Shown here: piece after piece, positions 1-11,000 of the stretch | How positions within the stretch are numbered: the stretch's first letter is position 1 | Layout: every line of letters starts with the position of its first letter | Program-made: the position numbers and the translations under genes | The notes under the pieces: generated by a model | The model's input: the letters and a program-made list of their open reading frames with translations, nothing else | Told to the model about the DNA's origin: nothing | Database searches by the model: none | Origin: an uncultured Ruminococcus sp. | GTDB taxonomy: Bacteria > Bacillota > Clostridia > Lachnospirales > Lachnospiraceae | Length of the DNA stretch: 45,872 bases | Direction of reading: 5' to 3' | Assembly: GCA_900553885.1 (NCBI GenBank) | Contig: USFD01000016.1 | Coordinates: 1 to 45,872, forward strand

Positions 1-341
1 TCAGGTTCTGTTATTTTTCTTAACTCATGGAACGGAATCCAAATTCCCTGTCCCCCTCTTCTGAATCCGTCTTGAAAAAACTTCTTTGTCTCTTCCGGTT
101 TGTGTCTGCTGTCCGGAAAGTCCCTTCGACAAATCCGAATTCATATATGAAAAAATTTTTTCCGCCGGAGTGTTATATTCTTTCTGTAAATCAAAGATAT
201 TTTACACAACAAAATCAGATTTATCTCATCTTTTATTGTTATTTTATGCAGATTATTTTATAATAAATCTGTGTTTTGTCGAAATATCAGTGATTTTGCA
301 ATAAGGCACTACTATAGTTTATCTGAAGGTGGGGGCGGAAT
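1..341. other. Non-coding leader region before the vWA operon
   Basis: No convincing gene is visible in these 341 bases. The short open frames lack ribosome binding sites and have low-complexity translations. The right half is AT-rich and contains the promoter described separately; the left part shows no clear terminator or RNA. Confidence 0.6.
236..264 (+). promoter_or_regulatory. SigA-type promoter of the vWA-tubulin operon
   Basis: A -35 TTGTTA (236-241), a 17-base spacer and a perfect -10 TATAAT (259-264) lie upstream of the vWA gene. Transcription would start near 271 and give an untranslated leader of about 70 bases ending in a GGTGGGGG ribosome binding site. Confidence 0.7.
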
Positions 342-2492
342 ATGAAAAAAATAATATCTAAACTCTTACTTGCGGCCATACTTGTCTGCTCAGTTTTTTC
401 TGCCGGCACAGATACAAAGGCGGCGGAAGTAAAAGCCGGGACGACAAGAGCCATCTATGTTGTATTTGATAATTCCGGAAGTATGTACGGACCCGGCAAT
501 AAAGCCTGGTCTCAGGCAATTTACGCAATGGAAGTGTTTGCGGCTATGATGAATTTTGACAGCGGCGATCAGATGAAAATATTTCCAATGCATGATGTGA
601 CTACAGACGGAAAGGAAACATCGAAGACAACATCTTCTATTACAGTCAAGTCGATTTCTGATATTGCCCAGATTCATAATATGTATACACCGAATCCTCT
701 GGGGACACCATATACACAGGTAAATAACGCGGCCAGGGAACTTGGGGCGCTTCTGGATAAAGGCGGCGCGGATGAAGGGTGGCTTGTGATACTTACCGAT
801 GGAATTTTTGACGGAGATCTTCCCAAGGACGGACTGGAAAAAGACCTGCAGAACAAGGCGGCATCCAGGGAGAACATGTACGTTCAGTATCTTGCCATGG
901 GATCCAATATAGAAAAAGATACCATTCCGGATACGGATGAATCCATCGGCCTTTACGGGCAGCAGGCAGCAGACAGTTCCCAGGTTACAAATGAACTGGC
1001 GGTTATTAGCAACCGCATTTTTGAAAGAAATGAATATACCGGATTAAAAGACGACGGAAGTCTGTCCTTTGATATTCCTCTGAGCAGACTGATTGTATTT
1101 GCCCAGGGCAGCAATGTCAGCATCAACAGCCTGAAGAATGCGGAGGGCGGCGAGATCAATATGGAAAGCAACTATGAAGTATCCTGCAGCAGTACAGACG
1201 GAAGCGGCCTTACGGATTTCGTAACGGAGCCGCCGGTCAAGGATACCACCCTGAAAGGGCAGGTCGCCGTATTTGCGGATGCTTCTGCGATTACAGAAGG
1301 AACCTATACGCTGGACGTGTCAGGCGCTGACTCCATCCAGGTTTATTATGAGCCGGATGTAAAGTTCGGCATCGGACTTTACCGGGGAGATGAGCAGGTT
1401 GATGCGGAGACCATCGAGGGCGGCACCTATGACGTGAGAGTCGGTTTTGTGAATCAGCTCACGGGGGAGTTTATTGAGAACACATCCCTGCTTGGCGAGC
1501 CGGAGTACAAGCTGACAGTCAACGGCGAGGAGTACGGTCTCGGGGGAAGCTCAGGAGCCTATCAATCTGTTGAGATTCAGGCAGACGGCGATACACTGGA
1601 ACTGTCGGCAGATGTAACTTATCTGAATAATTATACAGATCACGTGGATCTCGCCTTTAAAGTATGCACCCTGGAAATGACAGTGGACGCGCAGTCATCC
1701 GTTCCGCTCAAAGAAATCGCCGACGGCTCCGGCAGTATGACCGTAACGGTCACCAGAAACGGAGAACCGCTGACGGAAGAACAGTGGAACAGCGCGGCTG
1801 TTGAAATCGCGGCAAAAGACAAGGAAGGAGAAGAGTTTCCGCTGGAGTGGGATATTCAGCAGGGCAGTGAAGTGTCCACATGGGTGATTACACCTCAGTA
1901 TAAAGACGGCGATATGTTTGCTACTGGAACCGGCACAGCGGACATCACAGTAAGCATATCCACCGAAATTGACGGAGACCAGTACGGCAGGTCGGAAAAT
2001 GTGTCAATGAATATCACGGACGACAGGAATCCTCTGGATTATCTGGCAAAATACTGGAAAGAGATTACAGTGTGCCTGCTTATACTGCTCCTTATCCTCG
2101 GATATGTGCCGCCGTTTAAGAGAAGATTTTCCGGGAAAATGCAGAGACGTCCGCTTATTGAATGCACCGCGGAAAAAGTAGGGCTCAGGGATTCTACGAC
2201 AAAAGGAAAGTTTGAAAAGAACAGACTGTCAATTTTCCTTCCCTATAAGGCGGAAACAGGAAGACTGACCTTCTCTCCTTCGCCGGTAAAAAAGACAGCA
2301 GTACTGAAAGCTGCCGGCGGCGGAAGCATGTGGATTACCAATACGGAAAGTTTCCGGGGAAAAGAAGATATTACATTTAACGGAATGTCAATTCCAGAAA
2401 ATTATAAGGGACATTACAGAATTTCGCCCAGTACATATATAGCGGTTTCCACTCCGGAGTATACATACAGCTGTATACCGAATAAGAAATAA
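342..2492 (+). CDS. Secreted, membrane-anchored von Willebrand factor A domain protein
   Basis: The 716-residue product starts with a Sec signal peptide (about residues 1-28: KK, hydrophobic core, small residues). A vWA domain follows at once, with the MIDAS motif DNSGS (D43, S45, S47), a later threonine (LGTPYT) and an ILTDG strand-loop, so metal-dependent protein binding looks intact. Residues about 250-570 are beta-rich, Ig-like, presumably extracellular. One TM helix (about 574-592) is followed by a basic stop-transfer stretch and a cytoplasmic tail of about 120 residues that is also beta-rich. This places the vWA domain outside and the tail inside the cell. It is the first gene of a four-gene operon, 46 bases before the tubulin-like gene. 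The family is recognised from the MIDAS motif; the ligand is unknown. I infer that the tail links to the cytoplasmic partners encoded next. Confidence 0.85.
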   Translation: MKKIISKLLLAAILVCSVFSAGTDTKAAEVKAGTTRAIYVVFDNSGSMYGPGNKAWSQAIYAMEVFAAMMNFDSGDQMKIFPMHDVTTDGKETSKTTSSITVKSISDIAQIHNMYTPNPLGTPYTQVNNAARELGALLDKGGADEGWLVILTDGIFDGDLPKDGLEKDLQNKAASRENMYVQYLAMGSNIEKDTIPDTDESIGLYGQQAADSSQVTNELAVISNRIFERNEYTGLKDDGSLSFDIPLSRLIVFAQGSNVSINSLKNAEGGEINMESNYEVSCSSTDGSGLTDFVTEPPVKDTTLKGQVAVFADASAITEGTYTLDVSGADSIQVYYEPDVKFGIGLYRGDEQVDAETIEGGTYDVRVGFVNQLTGEFIENTSLLGEPEYKLTVNGEEYGLGGSSGAYQSVEIQADGDTLELSADVTYLNNYTDHVDLAFKVCTLEMTVDAQSSVPLKEIADGSGSMTVTVTRNGEPLTEEQWNSAAVEIAAKDKEGEEFPLEWDIQQGSEVSTWVITPQYKDGDMFATGTGTADITVSISTEIDGDQYGRSENVSMNITDDRNPLDYLAKYWKEITVCLLILLLILGYVPPFKRRFSGKMQRRPLIECTAEKVGLRDSTTKGKFEKNRLSIFLPYKAETGRLTFSPSPVKKTAVLKAAGGGSMWITNTESFRGKEDITFNGMSIPENYKGHYRISPSTYIAVSTPEYTYSCIPNKK

Positions 2493-2538
2493 AAAAGAGC
2501 GCATAAAAGATAAAATATCTAATGAGGAGGAAGAAAAA

Positions 2539-5500
2539 ATGATTGCACCAACATTATTAGTAGGTCTTGGAGGAACTGGTTCGAAGATTGTATGCCGCGT
2601 GTCAAAAATGGTAACGGAAGAGCAGCGCAAACATATCGGATTTGCCGTATTTGATACGGATATCAACGAACTGCGGGAAATTCAGGAGGCAAATCCGTTT
2701 ATCCGGACGATCCAGACTTCCACGAAGCTGACAGTAGGAGAGTATCTGAATATTGACACCCATGCGAGAGACACATGGTTCCCGGTGAACGGTATCCTTA
2801 ACAGCAAATCTCTCACAGAAGGAGCCGGTCAGGTGAGAGCCATATCAAGGCTTGCCCTTGATACAGCTATCCGTGCCGGCAATATGGAACCGCTGCACAA
2901 TGCCATTGAAGATCTGTATAAACTGGAAGGAGATTCCGGAGAGCAGGCTCTGAGAGTGGTTATTGTCAGCTCTCTCGCAGGCGGAACCGGATCCGGTCTG
3001 ATTCTTCCGGTAGCTCTTTACCTGAAGAATTATCTTGCGACAAAGTTCCAGGCCAGCGCGAACATTACAAGAGGGTTCTTCATCCTTCCGGAAGTGTTCT
3101 ATGAAGTAATCCGGGGACAGACGGAGAGAAATAACCTTCGGTGCAATGCATACGCAGCCCTCAGAGAGCTGGACGCCTTCCTTATGAAGGGAGATAAGAC
3201 ACTTCCCGACAAATATGAAAAGACAGTTAAGATCGAGTTCCCGAGAGTGGGATCAATGGATATGGAAGAGTATGACGTACGTCCCTATGATTTCTGCTTC
3301 CTTTTTGACGCGCAGAATACAGAAGGAAAGAAGCTGAACAGCTTTAATCAGTATCTGGATCATGCGGCAAACTGTATCTATTCCCAGTCCATCGGCCCCA
3401 TGAACAAGAGAAGCAACTCTTCTGAGGATAACACGATCCGTGAGCTCTGCGCTCAGAGGGGACGCAACCGCTACGCGGGGGCAGGTTCCGCTATGCTGAT
3501 TTATCCCAATGAGGATGTGAAAGAATATATCGCTCTGAACTGGGCGAAAGAATGTGTGTCCAAACAGTGGCTTGTATTTGACGATATGTACAAGGAGAAA
3601 TGCCTCGCGAATTCAGAGATGCGCGCGCAGGGCTTCCATGTCCGCGACATAGAGGCTTCCATGGATTATATCGAGTCCATCAATCAGCTGGCAAAGCAGA
3701 AAGATCCCTTTGCCAAGGCCATTGAAGAGGCCTGCACAAACTATGACGAGGACGGCTTCAAGAAAATCGGGGATAAATGGACAGACTATATCGGAAGTCT
3801 GAAAAAGTTTGTGAAGGACAGTACAGCATCCGGCCAGTCAGATCTGGATTCCCAGAAAGAAGAAGCCATGAACCAGATCAATAATATTGAGATCGGTAAG
3901 AAAGAAACTGCAGAAGAACTGCAGGACGCGTTTGCCGCTATGGAAAAATATAAAGACATGGTAGTAAAACGCAGCGAAGACACAGGAAGAACCATTGCCT
4001 ATACGATTTTCCGCGCGAAAAATGACTCTATAACCAAGGATAAACGTCCTTATCAGATGGAAACCCATCTGAGAAACCAGCAGGGCGAATTTATTCACCC
4101 GAATGCCGTCAGATATTTTCTCTATCAGGCGCTGGAGCTTATGAAGCAGGAAAAAGTCCTTACCGATAAGGAAAATAAGAGAAAAGAAAAATATTTCGAA
4201 GAAGAATTCCTGATGAATTTTGACGACGTAAAAACAGAGGACCGCAAGGAGACAGCTGCTGATCTGGGCGACATGAGGCTTGACAAAAAGAAACAGCAGG
4301 ATCTGAAAGACCAGTACAGAACCTATATGGCCAAGGTGAACGAGTACCGTACCAGCAGTGTCCTGGCAGAAGTGTACAGAGAAGGGATTGATTATATCTC
4401 TGAACTGTGCGATGCGTTTGAGACTTTCTACAAATCCTTCGACGACAGACTGGGCGATCTTGACCGCAGCCTGATCTCTCTGCGGAAGAAATATGACAAT
4501 ACGGCAGGAAAGACGACAAGATATGTATGTGCTTCTCCCAGGTGTCTGGATCATCTGCTCAAGGAAATGCCGTATACAGGCAGCACGATTACGATTGATA
4601 AAGAACTGGCGGAAGATATTTACCTGAAGGTGCGCGGCTACGCCATGATGAAAGAAAAACCGCAGAACAGCGGATACTTTGAGGAATTATTTGATAAGGG
4701 AATTATCGGATACTTCAAGAATTCGCTTATGAGGGTTTACGGAAGCACAGTGGATATGGACGTTCTTTCCGCTCTGGAGAGAGAAGCGAGATACGAGAAA
4801 GAGGAGTATGATACCGGAAGAATTGAGCAGTATGTCCGCAAAGTGATCGAAGAGACAAGAAATCTGTCAAATCCGTTCATCGAGCGTCCGCTGGGAGAGC
4901 AGAGAGAGCCCATCGCGGCATGTACATACAGCAAGGAGCTGGATCCGAAGGACGGTTCTCCGAGATCGGCGCTTATCGCAAAAGAACTGGGCAATTACGG
5001 CGGAAATCCGGATGAGGATATCCCGCTGAATATGATTATGTTCTATCAGGCAATCTACGGCCTGAGAGCAAACGGCCTGTCCAAATTCGCGCCGGCAAAT
5101 GAAGCGGACGGAAGAGGAGAAGGCGAATACTACAAGGCATATTATGAACTGATCGAGCAGATTAAGCCGAAAACAGATAAAACACCGGTAATTACGCCGC
5201 ATATTGACAAGAGATGGCATATCATTTCCTGTCTGCCGGATCTGGACGACGAAAATCAGGAACGCCAGGAAAGACAGATATACCGTGCGTTTGTGCTTGG
5301 CTTACTGTTCAATCTGATCAGCTACAGAAAGATTTCTGAAGGAAAATATCTGTACCGGCTGCAGTTAAACGGCATTGAGACAGAAGAATTTGTGGTATCC
5401 AACGGTACGCCGTGCGATCATTACTATGAGGTGCTGGACGCTCTGACAATTAATCCTGTTGTAGTCAGAACAATCATAAAATATATGGACAAAAAGTTCG

Positions 5501-5952
5501 ATACAGAGCGCAATAATGCAGGAAAGATCACTTTTGAAACAAGCCTTCTTTTCAAGCATCTGGCAAAACTCAGAAGTGAGGAATTCAAGAAAGACAAATT
5601 GTCTCTGTTTGATCTGGCGATGCTTCTTAAAGTATCATCGCCGGCAGCTGAATTCGATAAAAAAGTGGGCAAGGACATTATGAAAGAGGCTCTTGCGCTG
5701 GTATACGACTACATGAAGACGATTGTTCTTGGAGATGATCTTGACTGGGTATTCGGCAATTTTATCTATGATCAGGCTGTCATGTTTAACAAAAATATTG
5801 ACTGGTACTTTGAGAACTGGAAGGATAATTTCAGTGATTATGTGGATGATCTTCTGCAGATTGCCTCAAATGAGATTGAGAACAGAGGACTTGATGATCT
5901 TTACGAAAAGATTCAGGCAATGATCGAGGCCGCGCGTATAAGGAGAGAGTAA
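2539..5952 (+). CDS. Large tubulin/FtsZ-like GTPase (Tubulin_2-type)
   Basis: The 1137-residue protein has the nucleotide-binding loops of the tubulin/FtsZ superfamily in order: GLGGTGSK (residues 9-16, T1-like), FDTDINEL (38-45, the position of the FtsZ NTD loop) and the tubulin signature GGTGSG (148-153). This points to a GTPase of the Tubulin_2 group rather than cell-division FtsZ, which is about 380 residues. The extra roughly 700 residues are mostly helical with charged, coiled-coil-like stretches (about 430-620) and no TM segment, so the protein should be cytoplasmic. An AATGAGGAGG site sits 8 bases before the start. It lies between a vWA membrane protein and two further membrane proteins, which suggests a filament or switch tethered to the membrane. 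Polymerisation is an inference; I could not identify a T7-loop catalytic acid. Confidence 0.85.
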   Translation: MIAPTLLVGLGGTGSKIVCRVSKMVTEEQRKHIGFAVFDTDINELREIQEANPFIRTIQTSTKLTVGEYLNIDTHARDTWFPVNGILNSKSLTEGAGQVRAISRLALDTAIRAGNMEPLHNAIEDLYKLEGDSGEQALRVVIVSSLAGGTGSGLILPVALYLKNYLATKFQASANITRGFFILPEVFYEVIRGQTERNNLRCNAYAALRELDAFLMKGDKTLPDKYEKTVKIEFPRVGSMDMEEYDVRPYDFCFLFDAQNTEGKKLNSFNQYLDHAANCIYSQSIGPMNKRSNSSEDNTIRELCAQRGRNRYAGAGSAMLIYPNEDVKEYIALNWAKECVSKQWLVFDDMYKEKCLANSEMRAQGFHVRDIEASMDYIESINQLAKQKDPFAKAIEEACTNYDEDGFKKIGDKWTDYIGSLKKFVKDSTASGQSDLDSQKEEAMNQINNIEIGKKETAEELQDAFAAMEKYKDMVVKRSEDTGRTIAYTIFRAKNDSITKDKRPYQMETHLRNQQGEFIHPNAVRYFLYQALELMKQEKVLTDKENKRKEKYFEEEFLMNFDDVKTEDRKETAADLGDMRLDKKKQQDLKDQYRTYMAKVNEYRTSSVLAEVYREGIDYISELCDAFETFYKSFDDRLGDLDRSLISLRKKYDNTAGKTTRYVCASPRCLDHLLKEMPYTGSTITIDKELAEDIYLKVRGYAMMKEKPQNSGYFEELFDKGIIGYFKNSLMRVYGSTVDMDVLSALEREARYEKEEYDTGRIEQYVRKVIEETRNLSNPFIERPLGEQREPIAACTYSKELDPKDGSPRSALIAKELGNYGGNPDEDIPLNMIMFYQAIYGLRANGLSKFAPANEADGRGEGEYYKAYYELIEQIKPKTDKTPVITPHIDKRWHIISCLPDLDDENQERQERQIYRAFVLGLLFNLISYRKISEGKYLYRLQLNGIETEEFVVSNGTPCDHYYEVLDALTINPVVVRTIIKYMDKKFDTERNNAGKITFETSLLFKHLAKLRSEEFKKDKLSLFDLAMLLKVSSPAAEFDKKVGKDIMKEALALVYDYMKTIVLGDDLDWVFGNFIYDQAVMFNKNIDWYFENWKDNFSDYVDDLLQIASNEIENRGLDDLYEKIQAMIEAARIRRE

Positions 5953-5980
5953 GTAACAGGATATAAAGGCGGTGAAAGTA

Positions 5981-8014
5981 ATGCACACAGTGATAATACT
6001 GAGTAAGCACTCGTCGAATCTGCTGAAGGATTACCGGTTTCTGTTTAAGCCCTTTGTCGACAATGAAACAATAAGTTTCTGTGACTGGAATGAGTCAGGG
6101 ACAGATCTTACTGCATCTGTTCCCGACTTATACAAACTGATCCGGGGAAAACTGCGGTGGCGGGCGGTGATTGTGGATACGGAACCGGCTTTCGGCATCA
6201 AAAACGGGCCGGTGCCTGATGAGAAAAATCCCTTTGATTATCCGGAAGAAATGAAAGATACACAAGTTCCTCAGGCAAGCCGTATTCCGATTATAAGACT
6301 GACCCATATGCTCTGCGGTTACCCGTCAGCTCCGGTTAAGAATTTTGAAGACGGATATGAGTATACAGATGATCTTACCGGCAAAGTAAAGAGAGTCCGT
6401 GCGTCAGAGCTGTCCCGGGAAGAGTTTTATGACCTGTCGGTTCAATATAAGGACCGTCTGCGCCGTATCTATATGGAAGAGCAGGTTTCGCCGGAAGTTC
6501 AGGAAGCGCAGAAGGCGCTTGAGGAGAAGTATTCATTTAAGGATGTGCGGCCGCAGGAGGTTTATCTGGTCAGAACCCGCAGGCATATGGAAGATGAGGA
6601 TCATATCTATGCATCGTGGAAATCCCCGATTGAAATGGAGAGCTCGGACTTCTGCCGGAGAAATAATTATCCGGGGATCTGCCGTTTTCTGTGCAGCAGC
6701 ATAACAAATCCGGAGAACAGCAGATATGTGAAGGAACTGATGGAATTCTGGCTGTCGGTTCTGACACTTTCGGTGAACGCAATTCCGGCCAGCTCCCTTC
6801 AGGCATACAAACTGTACCGGCTGGGGGTGGAGATTTCCGAAGAGGAGATGTCCAGACTGCTCAATGAGCATCTCAATAAAATGGAAGCTGCCTATGCATT
6901 CGTGAATGAACGGCTCAGGATGCGTCCGGAGTATTCTTTCGGAGAGGAAGAAAAGCTTGTTGAAAAGCAGCATATTCCCGTAACATTCGAAGGTACTGTG
7001 GGAACGGATCTTTATGTTGATACCAGACGCGTGGGACTGAGCAGAGACTGCCCGGATGATGAGATGGTGTACTGGAACGGGCAGATCAGAGAGAAAAACG
7101 AAAGTCTGGAAAAGTTTCTGAAAGCTCCCCGGAGAGCTGTAGACAAGGCATCCCAGTATGCGAAGAGAAAGGCGGACAGCTTTCTTGACCATGAGTATGA
7201 ACTGGACCAGTTCCAGATCGCGGATCTGGAAGATGAGATCAATGTGCTTGAGCTGCAGGTGCTCACAAGCGACACACACAGCTTAATCGACGAAAAGAAA
7301 ATAAAAGAAGAACTGAATAAAGCGGATAAGCGGGTAAGAAAAGATATTGACGCCCGGATGAGAAAAAAGACTGTGATCGGTATGGGACTGGTATTTCTTC
7401 TGATCTATATGATCGGATATTTCCCCTATATCTTCAATTCACTGAGAACAGGCGGATGGGAGTTCCTGGCATCGCTGGGACTGACAGCCGCGGCAACAGT
7501 CCTTATTTCATCAGGCGGCCTGATCGCGCTTTTCCTGCTGAGAAGAAAACTGGTCAGAAGCATGGGGCAGTTCAATACCCTGATGAGGGAACTTGTGAAA
7601 ACTGTAAATGCTTCCGCAAAAAAATTCGAGCAGTTTTTTTCCGTGTTATGTACATTTATGAAGGCGCAGTCAATCTATGCGGGATCGACGAAAAAGAGCA
7701 GCAAAGTATCTTCAAGGGTGATTAAACTCCGCACACACAGGCAGGCGCTTGCTATGTCCATGGAGAGAGACGAACAGATCGCGGCGGCATTCGGCATAAA
7801 AAGAGCGGCGGATTTTGAAAAGAATGTAACCCGGTTTTTCGATGAAGACAGACTGCCCAGAGACAACCGGCTGTATTATTATGAGGTGGATCATAATAAT
7901 ACAGAAATTCCTCTGAATACAGCAGGCGATATGGTACGGGCGCCGTACAGATTTATTGCGGGTCTTACGATCCGGCGGGAAGACATATATGAAGAAGAGA
8001 GGGAGGGAGACTGA
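5981..8014 (+). CDS. Hypothetical protein with two TM helices (tubulin-operon partner)
   Basis: Family not recognised. I place the start at ATG 5981 because AAAGGCGGTGA lies 5-6 bases upstream; the in-frame GTG at 5972 lies inside that ribosome binding site. The 677-residue product has a mixed N-terminal region (strand-like AVIVDTEP near residue 60), a helical middle, a charged coiled-coil-like stretch about 380-460, and two hydrophobic helices at about 463-488 and 495-520 separated by a short loop. A helical C-terminal part of about 155 residues follows. With both helices close together, the N- and C-terminal parts are probably both cytoplasmic. The stop codon overlaps the next start by one base (TGATG), so the two are probably co-translated. 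Its job is presumably to couple the tubulin-like protein to the membrane, but nothing in the sequence proves this. Confidence 0.8.
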   Translation: MHTVIILSKHSSNLLKDYRFLFKPFVDNETISFCDWNESGTDLTASVPDLYKLIRGKLRWRAVIVDTEPAFGIKNGPVPDEKNPFDYPEEMKDTQVPQASRIPIIRLTHMLCGYPSAPVKNFEDGYEYTDDLTGKVKRVRASELSREEFYDLSVQYKDRLRRIYMEEQVSPEVQEAQKALEEKYSFKDVRPQEVYLVRTRRHMEDEDHIYASWKSPIEMESSDFCRRNNYPGICRFLCSSITNPENSRYVKELMEFWLSVLTLSVNAIPASSLQAYKLYRLGVEISEEEMSRLLNEHLNKMEAAYAFVNERLRMRPEYSFGEEEKLVEKQHIPVTFEGTVGTDLYVDTRRVGLSRDCPDDEMVYWNGQIREKNESLEKFLKAPRRAVDKASQYAKRKADSFLDHEYELDQFQIADLEDEINVLELQVLTSDTHSLIDEKKIKEELNKADKRVRKDIDARMRKKTVIGMGLVFLLIYMIGYFPYIFNSLRTGGWEFLASLGLTAAATVLISSGGLIALFLLRRKLVRSMGQFNTLMRELVKTVNASAKKFEQFFSVLCTFMKAQSIYAGSTKKSSKVSSRVIKLRTHRQALAMSMERDEQIAAAFGIKRAADFEKNVTRFFDEDRLPRDNRLYYYEVDHNNTEIPLNTAGDMVRAPYRFIAGLTIRREDIYEEEREGD

Positions 8015-11000
8015 TGACGGAGATAATATATATACTGAAAATTCTGCTCTGCACAGCTTCCTTCGTTCTTCTGTGCGTTGCGGCAATGCGGCTGAATCTG
8101 AATCGTACAGAAAGAGCAAAACAGTTCCTTATGCCGGCGATCGCGCTGATCTACGGCATCCTTGTACTTCTTTGTCTGAATGACATTTATGTGCTGCTGG
8201 CAAGGCTGATCCGTTTTCTGGAAGAACACATTTCTTTTATCAGCAGACTGAATCTGGATCAGTATCTCATTTATATTGTTAATGCGGTGATGGTGCTGGG
8301 CTTCCTTATTGTAAAAGCCATAGCGCTGCCGATTCTGAAACGCACGTGGGGCGGCTCAGAGAATCTGATGGATGCCACATCCGGTCATTTTTATGAGTAT
8401 GACAGGGAAGTGGACAAATGGTTTGTTCAGCCCAGATACGGAGAAGTAAAGACATATTACAAGGGACTTTATATAGCTGCGGCAGTAATCTCAAGTCTTG
8501 TATTTGTGCTTTCGCAGTATTTCCCGGACGCACCTTTTTTCCAGACTGCGTTTTATCCGGTTTTCGGAATGCTTATTGTGGGAGAAGTGGTCTGCTTCCT
8601 TTCCGGGCTTACCAAAAGGGAATTTGTGGAAGATATCCTGGGAGAGGATGAGGAGTCCTACCATATGGCCAATTACGGGCTGCTCAGAGATGTGCTGAGA
8701 AGCCTGTTTGAGGGGCATGTGCTGTATGACGCGACAATGGACAGCGGGCTTGGCATGCCGCCTACATTTGAAACGCTGGAGGAGATGTGCGAGAGCCCGG
8801 ATGCGGCAGTGTCCAATCTGGGAAAATATTTCCGGGCAGTGAAAGAAAGCGGAACGGATATTGATCCGAGCTACGTAAAGAGCTGCATCCGGCTTGTGCA
8901 GGGAGAAAGCGTACTTTTCTGCGATCCGTTTTACCGGGATCTGACAGAGTATATTCTGATTCCGATGATGGGGCATCTCATGCGGTACCGTAAGTGTCTC
9001 ATCGTTATGGGACGGGATTCCTCTACAGATGATGTAAAAGACTGGCTGGAACAGGGAATGATTTCCCAGGTCAATACGGACTGTCTCTGGAAGGCTGAGA
9101 TCCTCGGGCAGGAGGCGGCGGAAGCAGATATCGGAATCCTGAAATTCAGCGATCTGTTCAATTTTGAGATCCAGAAGAAAAATGAGGATTTCCTGAAAAA
9201 AGTCGGATTTGTATTTATTGTGGAGCCGTCAAAGCTCCTTGCGACCGGCCAGATGGGGCTGAACCTTCTTGTCAGCCGGTTTGACGACAAGAGAAAGGTT
9301 GTATTCGCCGCATGTGACAGAAACTGCGACGGACTGGTAGACGCATTGTCTCATACCCTGAAGACAAACATTACAGAAGTGGCCGCCACAAGCCAGGGCG
9401 CGGCGATTACCTCCATGATGTGCTGGGACGCGGACGGAGAATATATGCATCACAGAATATTCTCAAATGTTTCAAGATATCTGGGAATCGGAACCGAGAT
9501 CAATTCGGTGGCCATGAAATATCAGATCGCGAATACGAAGTGGATCAGCGGAGAAAAATTCCCGGTAACAGATATGAAATGGATCGCCGGCCAGTACTAT
9601 AAAAAGATCTGCAGCTACGCGGATCTGCCGGTCAGCCAGGAAAGCTTCAACAAGGCATTTCAGGTGGATCCGAATCTCTGGGATCTTACGGTGGCTGAGA
9701 ATGCGTTCCTTGTTGTGGAGGATGAGTTCCAGAACCTGTTTGAAATGATCCGTCTCTTTTCTACAAGAGCAAAACAGCAGGGCTTTATCAATGTGATCAG
9801 CGAGAATTATCTCCTGCGCGATTATATGTTTGAGAACGCGCGGACGTTTATTGCTGATCCGAAGGCTGTGCCGACAATTGTCGCGGATTATGCAAGAACA
9901 GAGAGAAATACAATCCTGAAGCTGCTTATGCGTATGACGGGAGAACAGGTAGGCGAAGAAGAAATCGCGGACGCGCTGATGGTCAGCGGCATAAGCTTTG
10001 AGTCTCCCATTGATACATTTAAAGAGCTGATAAAAAAGCACTGCAGCATAGACGAAGTCAATCTCAGAGTTTACTTCAAAGAAGTGCTGCTTGGGGACGG
10101 TATCCGGACGGAAACGAAAAAGTATTATGCAATTGAAGACGAGACAGAGACGGCGGAATTTGCCCGCGGACTTAAGAATGCATATTACATTGCGGAAGAT
10201 GAAGAAGGCGAGAAGTACTATATCGGAGCAAAACTGTACGGTCATGTATTCCAGTCGCTGATTCCGGGCCAGTTCCTGACATTTGCAGGCAAGTACTACG
10301 AAGTACAGTCTATTACGCCCCACAGCGGGGTTGTGGTCCGCAGAGCGGCGGATCATATTAACGGCAGAAAATATTACCGTCAGATGAGACACATTGTCCT
10401 GAGCAGCTGGAAGGATGACACAAATGTGGGAGGCCAGAGGACGCTGGGAGATATTCGCCTGTATAAAGGATACTGTCAGGTGGACATTCATACAGACGGA
10501 TATCTGGAGATGAGTTCCTACAATGATCTGAAGACATCAAGGCCGATTCATGTCAGTGGAATTCCGGATCGTTCCTACCGGAACAAACTTGTGATGAAGA
10601 TTATCTTCCCGGGCGCCTCAGAAAAGATCAGATATACGATCTGTCTGCTTCTGAACGAAATATTCCGGACTATATATCCGGATGCCTGGCCGTATATCTG
10701 CGCGGTTACACAGTTCCAGGACGGAACCGGGGTGCCGGAACATCTGCAGTATGCCATGTATACGATGGAAAGTGACGCGGCAGATAATGGAATTTACATC
10801 GTAGAAGACAGTGAGATAGACCTTGGCCTTACCGCATCGGCAGAGCGTAATCTGGAGCGGTATCTTGAGATTATCTCCGAGGTTCTGACATGGCATGATA
10901 TCAAGATGAAAGAAAAACCGGAGAAAGAGCCGGAAGGAGAATTTAAACCGGAATTTCCGCCCGAGCCGGAAACACCTGTGAAACACAAAAAGAAAGGCTT

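Noticed and set aside
2539..5952. Cell-division FtsZ
   Set aside because: Length is about three times FtsZ, the neighbours are not division genes, and only the nucleotide-loop motifs are shared.
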